A stretch of 64,000 nucleotides of DNA from Cupriavidus sp. EM10 (GTDB lineage: Bacteria > Pseudomonadota > Gammaproteobacteria > Burkholderiales > Burkholderiaceae), in contig NZ_CP076060.1 in NCBI RefSeq assembly GCF_018729255.1, positions 1 through 64,000 of the forward strand. Reading direction: 5' to 3'. This document shows positions 24,307-32,616 of the stretch, piece by piece. A program made the translations under genes and the position numbers. The notes beneath the pieces are model-generated. The model worked only from the letters and a program-made list of their open reading frames with translations. It had not been told where the DNA came from and ran no database searches. Position 1 is the first letter of the stretch, and every line of letters begins with the position of its first letter.

Positions 24307-25111
24307 TCGACTGCTTCCGGCAAAGCTCCTTGTCCGGCCGTTGCCGTACAAAGGTGAGAGTCTATTCAGCTATGTCCACAGAGTAGGGGAGCTGAACGGT
24401 CTGACCTCACTAAATTGGGCACCTACGGTGTTGAGCAAGCTAGTGTCCTTCGGGGTCCAGAGCCATCTGCCTATGCTGCTGCTCGCGGAATCGGTCGGAA
24501 TCGACCCCGATCTCCTCTCAAGTATGACCTGCCGGCCAAGATCCACGGCGCTGGGACACGTTGTGGAGTTCATGAATGTTGACGTGCCGAAGAAGCTTTT
24601 CCGCAGAACACGTTCGGCGATTTGCGCAGAGTGCTTGCGCGAGCGAGAAGCTACGCCAGCCGTTCGGGATTTGCGCGTGATCTGCGCGTGTGTGCGGCAC
24701 CGGAAATGGTTGATCGATATGTGCCAGGAGTGCCGTTGCACTCTGGATTGGCGCCGAGAACAATTGGCCAGATGCGGGTGTGGCAGCGATCTTACGCGTC
24801 GTATTCGAAATGATATCGAGCCGCCTGAGAGTGTATTGGTCTTTACCAAAGCGCTGGAAGATTGGCTCAGAAACGATCTTCCGCCAGCTGAGGAGCGCTC
24901 TCGAGGTTTTCAGCGCTTCATGGAGGACTGGCTAGTTGCTGATTCCATACAGCTCTTTCAAAGTGCCGAACGATACGTTAGACGATACGACGGTGAGCAA
25001 ATGACACAACTAGCTTCCACCGAAAATCATTGCTTTGATATACGCGCAGTCCTAACCATTTCGTACATGGCTAGCGGGAGACGGGGGCTTGCTCAAACCG
25101 AGGGGCGTTGA
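24293..25111 (+). CDS. tniQ: TniQ-family target-selection protein (first of two)
   Basis: TniQ proteins connect a target site to TnsC. The TniQ core starts LLVRPLPYKGESLFSYVHR and continues to paired zinc-binding motifs: ICAEC, then CACVRHRKWLIDMCQEC, then RCGCG. I choose GTG at 24293, inside the end of tnsC, because the N-terminus then matches TniQ; earlier in-frame ATGs (24227 region, 24245) would overlap tnsC by up to 80 bp. Length is about 272 residues, much shorter than Tn7 TnsD (about 500), so it may be a simple TniQ without its own DNA-recognition tail. The second tniQ follows 81 bp later. Confidence 0.85.
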   Translation: MATLNRLLPAKLLVRPLPYKGESLFSYVHRVGELNGLTSLNWAPTVLSKLVSFGVQSHLPMLLLAESVGIDPDLLSSMTCRPRSTALGHVVEFMNVDVPKKLFRRTRSAICAECLREREATPAVRDLRVICACVRHRKWLIDMCQECRCTLDWRREQLARCGCGSDLTRRIRNDIEPPESVLVFTKALEDWLRNDLPPAEERSRGFQRFMEDWLVADSIQLFQSAERYVRRYDGEQMTQLASTENHCFDIRAVLTISYMASGRRGLAQTEGR

Positions 25112-25192
25112 AGCGGAAGCTAGTCGCGCTATGTCGGCGTACAGTAAATTCTGCCGCGCTTCGCCATTGAACCGACTTTTGGAGGCTTAAAT

Positions 25193-26539
25193 ATGTCGCT
25201 ATTGATTCGGCCCTTGCCGCTGGCACATGAGTCAAGGCAAGGTTACGTCTTTCGCCTGAGCTCATTGAACGGTTTCGATCATCCTCGCTGGTGCATATCC
25301 CTTGCGAAGCCCGGCAATGAAACTGTCGAACGGCGAGCATTTCTGAGTGCGCTTACTGGGCATGACGATGCCGCGCTTTCGATTCTTCGCGGGCCAATAT
25401 TTGGCCTCGGAGCTCTGAATGTCCGCGATAGTGGCAACGTGGCATTGCGGTATTGGAACACCCGCTTTCAGCGCTATTGCCCAATCTGTCTGGCGGAGCA
25501 ACGATATCACCGTGCAACCTGGGGCGTGACGTTCGGCGTTGCTTGTCACAAACACGCGGTCTGGTTACGTGATGATTGCCCTCGATGCAGGCAGACCGTC
25601 CGATGGACCAGCGCGTCGCTCGGCAAGTGCTCATGCGGGACCTTACTTGAGACCGCCGCGGCGCTCCCATGCGCCGAGTATGCTCGCTCATATGCACACT
25701 TGCTAGCCAGCGCACTGAATTCTGGCACTTCAGTAGCGCAAGTGCCTTCGGTGAACTTGCCAGCTCTTAAGGCCGAGGAGTTACTTCGCCTTACTTGGTT
25801 TGTCGGCGCGTATGCAATGCGACAAACAGAAAAAGCGCAGAAAATTTCTGGCGTCACGCAGCTCGACCGCGCTATCTTCATGGTCCAAGCTACGAGTGAA
25901 TTGCTTTTCGATTGGCCGGGCAACTTTCACCGCTTACTCGATGTGATTAGCGCCGGAAGAATGTCGGGTGAGAGCGGCAACAAGCTATCTGCTCACTTTG
26001 GCCGCTTTTATCACACTCTCTATAAGAACTTCCCGGAGGCGACGTTTGGGTTCCTGCATGATGGATTCGAGAGTTACATAGGCCGAAACTGGACTGGCCA
26101 GCTAGCAAAGAGAAACCGCAGGTTCTCGCCGGAAGCCCGTGACTTGCACGAGTGGATCTCGGTCAAGGAGGCTGCAAAGATCCTACGTATTCGAACCGCA
26201 AAGGTGACAGAGCTTGTAGAGAACGGGGAGCTTGTCGGCCGGTTCTTTCCGACGTCAAGTGGGCGTCGAATGGGCTCGATCTTGAAGGACAGCGTTATTG
26301 TCGCCGCTGGGCGGCAGGCAAAGTTACTGACGCTGGCAGATGCCAGGCGAACCTATGGGCTTTCCAGGAAGCGGCTCTACAAGTTGATAGCAGATGGCCT
26401 ACTCCGTGCAGTAAGCGGACCACAAGTCGACGGGCGTCCGGTCTGGCAGCTCGAAGAGGCCGCACTGAAGGACGTCGTTAGACTGGTAGAGCGCAGCAAA
26501 AATCGAAGCGGCGAGCAGAAGGAGAATGAACGGCTGTAG
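25193..26539 (+). CDS. TnsD/TniQ-like protein with C-terminal double helix-turn-helix; candidate gyrB target selector
   Basis: A 448-residue TniQ-type protein. The N-terminal TniQ core begins MSLLIRPLPLAHESRQGYVF and has zinc motifs CPICL, CHKHAVWLRDDCPRC and CSCG. A helical middle follows, and the last ~130 residues hold two excisionase/MerR-like HTH units: WISVKEAAKILRIRTAKVTEL and then LTLADARRTYGLSRKRLYKL. Tn7 TnsD has the same general plan, with a TniQ core and a sequence-specific C-terminal region that binds glmS. The position at the end of the tns operon and the insertion point next to gyrB make this the likely protein that reads the gyrB 3' end. That role is inference. Confidence 0.82.
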   Translation: MSLLIRPLPLAHESRQGYVFRLSSLNGFDHPRWCISLAKPGNETVERRAFLSALTGHDDAALSILRGPIFGLGALNVRDSGNVALRYWNTRFQRYCPICLAEQRYHRATWGVTFGVACHKHAVWLRDDCPRCRQTVRWTSASLGKCSCGTLLETAAALPCAEYARSYAHLLASALNSGTSVAQVPSVNLPALKAEELLRLTWFVGAYAMRQTEKAQKISGVTQLDRAIFMVQATSELLFDWPGNFHRLLDVISAGRMSGESGNKLSAHFGRFYHTLYKNFPEATFGFLHDGFESYIGRNWTGQLAKRNRRFSPEARDLHEWISVKEAAKILRIRTAKVTELVENGELVGRFFPTSSGRRMGSILKDSVIVAAGRQAKLLTLADARRTYGLSRKRLYKLIADGLLRAVSGPQVDGRPVWQLEEAALKDVVRLVERSKNRSGEQKENERL

Positions 26540-26693
26540 AGTTCGATGGTTCCTGGTCGCGCCTTCCTGTTGCGCCGTACCGGGGGCTCTTTCAACGACG
26601 GGCGGATGGTGTTGTGCGTACAGCCGCTCTGTGGGATGAACAGTTTGGGCCACGGCAATAAGTCATCGCAGCACATTGAACACTGGAGCGATA

Positions 26694-26940
26694 ATGGTAG
26701 ATCCGAGGTTTTGGACAACGCCTCCCCTGCGAGGAGGAACGTTTCTTCGCAGAGTTCGAAGACGTGCTCGCCAACGACAATGGCTGTGAGGCATCACGGC
26801 ACCTAAGCGAGGGGCGTGCCATTTACATATCGGATCGGCGTTATCCGGGCCGAGCGGTGCGAGTGCACCCAAACGGCAGGCGTGAGCTGATGCGCCTAGA
26901 TCTAGTAAGCGGCCGGTTAGTGGTGGAGCGAGACGTTTAA
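26694..26940 (+). CDS. Small unknown protein downstream of tns operon (one apparent one-base insertion)
   Basis: Starts MVDPRFWTTPP and, after removal of one C in the run at 26724-26728, continues CEEERFFAEFEDVLANDN to a tail LVSGRLVVERDV. The repaired product is about 81 residues, acidic in the middle and with a compact basic strand-rich C-terminus (RAVRVHPNGRRELMRLDL). No family is recognised. It reads in the same direction as tns, 155 bp after the second tniQ. The coherent composition after one repair is the main support. Confidence 0.4.
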
Positions 26941-27175
26941 CTCTATCGAAAACCGGTGTGCTGCGCGCCAAGGGCCCTCTGAAGAATTGGGCTTTACCAT
27001 CCCTCTAAGGAGTGATGTGAAAGGGGCATAAGGTAACGCGATTTTTCCGGTGGGTGCGGCTAGAATCTGAACCATTCCGGTCATCGATAATTTCAGAATC
27101 TATGCTAAGCCAGGTATCGGGAGGCGTTTTTCCACGCTGGGCAACTTTCTCTCGTGGATTGCACGTGAACACTGC

Positions 27176-27708
27176 ATGCGAAATCCGGAGGCTGTCGCTA
27201 AAGCGTGGGAATCCTTAAATCCAGAAGCCCCGACTTTGGCCGATGCCGGTCGTATGTTCTCCGCCTACGGGGTCGATTATTCGCTTGAAGAACTGCGGTA
27301 TATCGCACGGCATCCCGAGGCATTGTTGCTGGCAAGAGCGGTCGCAGGCGGCTCGACGCACCTGGAGTTCCTGGGGACTGATGGCTACGTTGCGGATGGT
27401 GGCTTCGTGCCTCCATCTCCAGACCACATTAGCAAGTCTGCGTGGATAACGATCCTGTGTTCGCAATCACCCTCGGGTGGTCTTTCTATCAGGGGGCGAC
27501 TGGATCTCTACGTAGCTGTGTGGTGTACCTGGCCGTAGCAGCGCTTCTGTTTATGATGACCGTACTCGAAGTTGTTGATATGAGAGGGAAGCAGCGAGCA
27601 AGGAGGGCGATTGAACTGTGCAATGATTTGAAGAGGCCCGTTGAAACGCCAGCCGACAGAAACACCGATGTCAATCAAAATATGACGGCTTGCACGACTT
27701 CCGCGTAG
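27176..27708 (+). CDS. Unknown protein with one membrane segment (one apparent frameshift)
   Basis: The first part, MRNPEAVAKAWESLNPEAPT to HISKS, is soluble and helical. After a one-base repair at about 27440-27443 it continues into DNDPVFAITLGWSFYQGATG and a hydrophobic helix CVVYLAVAALLFMMTVLEVV, then a basic tail. The repaired length is about 177 residues. The frame is open about 100 bp upstream of the ATG without another good start. The function is unknown. A soluble domain anchored by a single helix would suit a membrane effector or sensor in a defence island, but nothing proves it. Confidence 0.45.
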
Positions 27709-27766
27709 CGCCCTCCAGGAATTGAGGGTGGGCCACAGGATGTGAGTGCCGTTGACTGGGAGCCTA

Positions 27767-28893
27767 CTATGAGCGGATCGCCTTTAGCCGCGCCCTGTAG
27801 TCGATGGGCTCCAACTGAAGATTGTTGGTGATGCTCCCGCGTAGGATGAAGAGCTTGGGGGCAGTCGCAAACTCAAAGACGCGATAAAGACAAAAGGTAT
27901 CACCGGCTTCGTCGGAGAACTCCTTCTCATTTCGCGTAATCATGAATGGGGTTAGTGGTCCTCCATTCGTCGTCTTCACTTCGATGAAGCGTGCAAGTTC
28001 TGACGCTTCAAATGAAAGAATGTCGTAGCCAGTGCCATCACCAAGCCTATCCGAGAGCCAGTCAACCCTGAGCGCGAGATCAGGCCGTTGCTCCTCAACC
28101 AATCTGCGCTGCTCGAAGCCTATAACCCAGCCTTCTCCGCTGTGACCAAGTCGACGATTTCGTTCGTCGCGAGCCGCATAATCAAATTTCGGGGCAAGCG
28201 GCTCTTTGCGGCAGGTGACCGTAGTGCTTCGACTACGGGTGGGTCGACCAACACCCCTTTGAATAGTTGATCGGCGGGGGCAGTTTGAGCTTCCAAGTTA
28301 TCCAGAACAGACTCAACTTGCCTTCCATGAGTTTGTACATGTTCAAGAACGACCTGGCGAAGCAAATCCTGTAGGTTCGGCCGTGGCTTGTATCCCTTAA
28401 TATAAGGTAGGCCGACCTGATCAAGGACAGCAGAGATATTCTGATGCTTCAGTTCTACGGCGCCCTTGCTTCTTATCTTCAGTATGGCGCGCAGCTTGGC
28501 GTTGTGGTCGCTTTTGTTGTAAGGGGTCTGCTTGGATTCCAGTATCAACATCCGGAAGTAATCCCGTACTGTCGCCTCAACTTCCTCACGAGTCCAATCT
28601 TGGCCAACGCGAACCACATCGAAACCAAGGTCTAACAGCAGCTTTTGCACCGTAGCTTCCCCACCGGAGAAGCTGTCGGAGCCTAGTGGGCCATGATCGG
28701 GAAATGCGTACCCATATGCCGCTCCAACAATCGCCTTGGAGTCGTAGAGTTGGCCCGTCGCGGCGTCCCGCAGCATGTACTCACGTGAGCGCCCGTAACC
28801 ATACTTTTCCAGGAATGCGGTTCGGCCGAGCTCATCAAATTCTTTAAGCGCCAATCTGACGGCAGCAGGATCAGCTAAAGTTCTAATGCCCAT
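27767..28893 (-). CDS. ScoMcrA-head and DUF3883 restriction-like protein (one apparent frameshift)
   Basis: A candidate modification-dependent or otherwise DNA-directed restriction protein. The N-terminal ~100 residues, from LADPAAVRLALKEFDELG to VQKLLLDLGFDV, look like the ScoMcrA N-terminal head domain found on McrA-type endonucleases. The C-terminal ~120 residues are DUF3883, a PD-(D/E)xK-like nuclease relative: GHSGEGWVIGFEQRR, then GYDILSFEAS, RFIEVKTTNGG and FMITRNE. The frame breaks at about 28148-28151 (missing C in GACCTT); repaired length is 375 residues. It follows the proteasome-like gene by 90 bp on the same strand. A GCTCGAAAGTGTACTC motif lies just upstream at 28922-28937. Confidence 0.72.
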
Positions 28894-28983
28894 AGGTGCC
28901 CATCTAAGGCAATGAGAATATGCTCGAAAGTGTACTCGATTGCATGCATTCTCAATCTGGGTCGCTAGCAGCTCTCAGGAGAC

Positions 28984-30213
28984 TCAAAGCCTTGCCGCGA
29001 TGGCAAGCGCGGTTTGTTTGAGTTTGCTGCTCAGCTGCAAGCACAACTGACCGCCCACGAAGCCAAGTAGCGCATTTGAAAGCTCACCCACGTCCGTGTA
29101 CATACCTTTGGCCATTGCTGAGCCATCTTTTCGCACAGTCATCCGAATTCTATGAACTTCGATCGGCGCTGAAAATAGATCCATTAAAACCTCGGAGGAT
29201 AGCGGACCCCATAGTCGCGAGGTGCCCGAGCCGTCTTCGGATTGCTCATAGAGTTTGAATGTGGGCTCGATGATGACACCATGAACTTCGTCCGGAGTGA
29301 TTTTCCATCCCCCGCATTCGTCGACCTCCGGTGTTAGCTCATACGGGTCAAGCCCGAGGTTCAGGACGGTGAGAGAATATCGCTGGGATGGTAGGGTTGA
29401 GCGGGGAGGGTCTATGAGTTCAAACATCTCAGACAAATGAACACGAGTTGCGAAAACTCTGTGATCTTCGACCTTCAGGTGAAGATCTATGCGTGGACGC
29501 ATCGGCCGTATGCCGAACGTCTCGATGCCGTACCACTCATAGAAGCCACCGCATTGAGCGCCAATTGGAGTAGTCTTGTTGAGGCCATTACCGACGAGGC
29601 TCTCCTCGTATAGCATATCGGATGAAATCTGCTCAGCGAGGTTTTCAGTAGCGGATATCCGAATGGTCGCTGGCCACCCACCATCCTTAGAGATCCTTAT
29701 GTCCGTGGATTGAATGAGATTGGCCACCAGTGACGCTCCTGTGCCCGCAACGTAGCACGAGCCGAAGTTGACTGTGTCGAGTCTCGTCGCGTTGTGCACG
29801 TAAGCTTCGCGTCGGCCATTTTCATCAATAAGAACACCCAACAGCGCAATATCGGCCGCACCAGCTGTATGTGCTAGCACTCTATCCACCAGAGCGCGAC
29901 GCACACGTACTGAGCTGTCGTAGAGCGCGACATTCGCTATAGCGTCAGACAGCTCCGCCCAGAAGTTGAACGCAGTGCGACAGTCACCTGCGAAGACTAG
30001 TACTCCGGAGGAATTTGGCAGAAAGAATGATTTACGCCCTAGGCGCGTGATGTGCCATGGCTCATCATCGCTTCCCCATTCGGAACGGATGCTACCTAGG
30101 GCGGGAAGCCATACTATTTTGCTCTGGCGAGGATCTCGGCCTGAAGCTGACAGTAGTGAGTCCGCTACTACATGGGGCGACGATTCGGGGTTCAGTAGTG
30201 CGATTGCCGTCAT
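28984..30213 (-). CDS. Predicted proteasome/HslV-like Ntn-hydrolase with large C-terminal extension
   Basis: The first ~180 of 409 residues resemble the HslV/20S beta fold. After Met removal the chain would start with Thr; VVADS puts an Asp at mature position 17, as in proteasome beta subunits, and a Lys lies at 31 (usually 33). VFAGDCRTAFNFW parallels the HslV FAGGTADAF segment, ALLGVLIDENGR the next strand, and CYVAGTGASLVANLI the GSGG helix start. The remaining ~230 residues are of unknown fold. Thus a peptidase or self-processing amidase is likely. No HslU-like unfoldase is nearby. It precedes the ScoMcrA/DUF3883 gene and may form an operon with it. The fold call is my pattern reading, not a search result. 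Confidence 0.6.
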   Translation of the reverse strand: MTAIALLNPESSPHVVADSLLSASGRDPRQSKIVWLPALGSIRSEWGSDDEPWHITRLGRKSFFLPNSSGVLVFAGDCRTAFNFWAELSDAIANVALYDSSVRVRRALVDRVLAHTAGAADIALLGVLIDENGRREAYVHNATRLDTVNFGSCYVAGTGASLVANLIQSTDIRISKDGGWPATIRISATENLAEQISSDMLYEESLVGNGLNKTTPIGAQCGGFYEWYGIETFGIRPMRPRIDLHLKVEDHRVFATRVHLSEMFELIDPPRSTLPSQRYSLTVLNLGLDPYELTPEVDECGGWKITPDEVHGVIIEPTFKLYEQSEDGSGTSRLWGPLSSEVLMDLFSAPIEVHRIRMTVRKDGSAMAKGMYTDVGELSNALLGFVGGQLCLQLSSKLKQTALAIAARL

Positions 30214-30652
30214 CAGTCAGTGGAGCGAAGTTTGGTGCGGGCTAGTTTGCGATGCGAAGGTAGCAATCTGCCTTTGATCATTGGAAACTGTGTCAGGTCG
30301 GGGGTATTCGACGGTGATGCCGGTTAGCGCTTAGGTTCCGCTCGCGAACGGCTTTACGAGCCTATCGGCCAAATCGACCTTCCCTCATACCCCACCGAAG
30401 AGCGGACTTCCAGCATCCTACGATACGCAGTCGCGATTGCCGTCGGTCGTCGCTCAGCCATGATGATCGGCGCCTTGCGGCCAGCCACAAACATCGGACC
30501 GCCAACGTCATCGGTATAGCTCGATCTGAATTGAAAAGACTGGGCATCAGGGCTTCGACAATTTGGGGGCTTGCTTCTCATGTTGCGCACCCGCTCGCCG
30601 GGTCCGGAGGGGTTGATCGACCGTATTGCTTCCGCATCATTGGAGCCTGCTT
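30214..30652 (+). other. Cargo stretch without a confident gene
   Basis: About 440 bp upstream of the proteasome-like gene. A minus-strand frame at 30354-30590 (78 codons, ending RSIWPIGS) contains MFVAGRKAPIIMAERRPTAI and could be a degraded gene, but no family is recognised and there is no clear ribosome-binding site. Promoter sequences for the minus-strand operon are expected here but I cannot place them. Confidence 0.25.
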
Positions 30653-31099
30653 ATGTCACGACTTGTCCGGAACAGAAGGAGCGACGAATTACTACAGCGC
30701 TGGGGAAGAATCTTACGGATTCGCGCCAGCCTCAATGTTCGTGCAGACAGACCTCGCTCATTGCCGCCAAAAAGGGAGGCCTTGCTTACCATGCACATCG
30801 AAGGAGAATTTACAGAGCTAGTCGCAGGAATCTCGCAGTTTTCGATCATGGCCTACGTTGATTCGAATCCCGTCATAGGGCAAGCGGATGTGCCATCGGT
30901 CGGTGCGTTCACTGCTATCAAGCCAGTGCTACAGGGTGCAATCGAATTGTCTCCGAGCGAATTCCAGTCTCTGCTAACGATGGCCTCTGCTGGATTGCTT
31001 CGATCCTGCTATTTCGCCTTCACCAAGCCGCACTACCGTTCCGCCCTAATAGTCAACGCGGACTTTAGTTCCAGGACAACAGATGAACCCGTCGCATAG
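30653..31099 (+). CDS. Unknown small protein
   Basis: The coherent part is the C-terminal ~102 residues from an internal ATG at 30791 (MHIEGEFTELVAGISQ), with FSIMAYVDSNPVIG, a ELSPSEFQSLLTMASAGLL helix and AFTKPHYRSALIVNADF. Upstream residues from the ATG at 30653 are arginine-rich and may not be translated. No domain is recognised. It stands alone between the proteasome-like operon and a zinc-ribbon protein. Confidence 0.4.
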   Translation: MSRLVRNRRSDELLQRWGRILRIRASLNVRADRPRSLPPKREALLTMHIEGEFTELVAGISQFSIMAYVDSNPVIGQADVPSVGAFTAIKPVLQGAIELSPSEFQSLLTMASAGLLRSCYFAFTKPHYRSALIVNADFSSRTTDEPVA

Positions 31100-31319
31100 C
31101 TCATGATGAGGAAACTCGGCATAAAAATCACTGGGAAGTCCGCCGGCTAGCTCGAAGCAATTCGAGATCTGTGGATATCACGTGCAGCTCAAATGCTGAT
31201 AACGCAGATTGGTCTGTGACCCCAATGGGCGATGCGCGCCTTGGACGATAGGTTCATGATCCATGGACGAGAGCCCACAGTAGCAGGTCTACTGGGTACT
31301 CGGAAATCAAGGAGCGACC

Positions 31320-31613
31320 ATGAACTACATTGAGCCCGTCACATGCAGCTGCGGCGTTAGGGTCCAGATTCATGAGTACCGGATGAATCTTGGTGAGAAC
31401 GAACCCAGAGATCGGGCGTATTGTCCTATGTGTGGTCGGTTCTTCCTTGAGATGGAAGCGCCCGGCATCTTGGTGACTGAGCTCATCCTGCCGGGAGACA
31501 GAACAAAGTGCGGGGACGGTGATCGTCACCTCGGTCTGCCACCGGGATACGAGGACGAAGAGTGGCCCTTTCCAACGTTGGCGGAACTGCTCAAGCGACA
31601 AGAGGGGCGCTGA
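31320..31613 (+). CDS. Small zinc-ribbon-like unknown protein
   Basis: 97 residues with CSC near the N-terminus and CPMCG near residue 35, a spacing that could bind one zinc ion. The rest includes LVTELILPGDRTKCGDGD and an acidic C-terminus ending in PTLAELLKRQEGR. No family is recognised. Base composition fits its neighbours. The ATG is preceded by GGAGCGACC, a fair ribosome-binding site. Confidence 0.5.
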   Translation: MNYIEPVTCSCGVRVQIHEYRMNLGENEPRDRAYCPMCGRFFLEMEAPGILVTELILPGDRTKCGDGDRHLGLPPGYEDEEWPFPTLAELLKRQEGR

Positions 31614-31734
31614 CTTCAGCGAATCGATCCGTGACTGATCAGTTTGCTACTGGACAGGTTCCCTTGTGCTTCGGTCGGTCGACTCCGACGGAGCAGGATG
31701 GAAAGGTACCGCCATGACTGGCACTTTCACGCGA

Positions 31735-32616
31735 TTACTGATCCAGCGATACTGTCTGCACAATCAGTTCAAACTCCGAAAGCAGGTCAGGTTGCCGCTG
31801 CCGGAGGAAGTTTGCGACGGACTCGTTCTCTAGTAGCCTCGCCAGATACCCTTTGGCGAGAACAAGGTTGAGGATATCTTGCCCATATGTTTGCTCCACG
31901 AGACGATATTGGCCCTGAAGGTTGGTCATTTCCCTTTCCATTTTGGCCATTTGCTCCTGACTAATGCCAAGGAGTTTGCTGGGCTTCTTCCCATCGATTA
32001 GCAGTTCGACCGGTGTGGCGACGAGCAATGCCTCTGCATAGGCGACTGTGAGGTTGTTGGCGGATACCATCAACTCAAGACATTCCACTTGTCTCGTGGG
32101 CTTCATCTTGCGAATCACGCGGCCTAGCTCTGGCGAAAACTGCTGATCCCTGAGCAACTCCGTCGCCTCTGGACAAATCCCATTCAGCAGATTGATCTTC
32201 TTCTGAATGTGGGTGATGTCCACGCTGAAAGCTCGCGCCAAGCGTTCGGGAGACACACCTCGCTCGATCGCCCTCCGCAACATGAAGTGCTCCTGGATTG
32301 TGGACAGTCGATTGATTCGATTGTTGTACGTGTAGGCTTCGTCATCGGTCGCAATCAGGCAGGCCGCCTCAACGAAGCCCAGATCGCGTAGAGCGATGAG
32401 TCGTATGTGACCGTCGAGCAGGACATGCTGCCCGGACTGTTCGTTCGCGGGCGTTACGGTCAATGGCTCGATGAGGCCGACCTCTTCAATGGAGGATTTG
32501 ATCTGCTTGAACTTCCTAGAAGTGTCCAATCCCTCGGGAATGCGACGTGACGGAAGGATGCAGGCAACCGCCAGGCAGCGAGGTTCCGGAATGAAGCCGA
32601 GTGTGATGCCACTCAT
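31735..32616 (-). CDS. RepB/ParB-like partition protein, third gene of recombinase module
   Basis: A 293-residue ParB-superfamily protein. The N-terminal ParB/Srx domain has SSIEEVGLIEPLTVTP and VLLDGHIRLIALRDLGF, with the catalytic-type DGH(I)R in place of the usual GE/HRR. The central HTH has GVSPERLARAFSVDITHIQKK, and the C-terminal region resembles the RepB family of partition proteins. Its ATG overlaps the stop of the upstream ParB gene (ATGA). Such proteins may bind DNA as CTP-dependent clamps or be nucleases; which applies here is unknown. Confidence 0.78.
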   Translation of the reverse strand: MSGITLGFIPEPRCLAVACILPSRRIPEGLDTSRKFKQIKSSIEEVGLIEPLTVTPANEQSGQHVLLDGHIRLIALRDLGFVEAACLIATDDEAYTYNNRINRLSTIQEHFMLRRAIERGVSPERLARAFSVDITHIQKKINLLNGICPEATELLRDQQFSPELGRVIRKMKPTRQVECLELMVSANNLTVAYAEALLVATPVELLIDGKKPSKLLGISQEQMAKMEREMTNLQGQYRLVEQTYGQDILNLVLAKGYLARLLENESVANFLRQRQPDLLSEFELIVQTVSLDQ

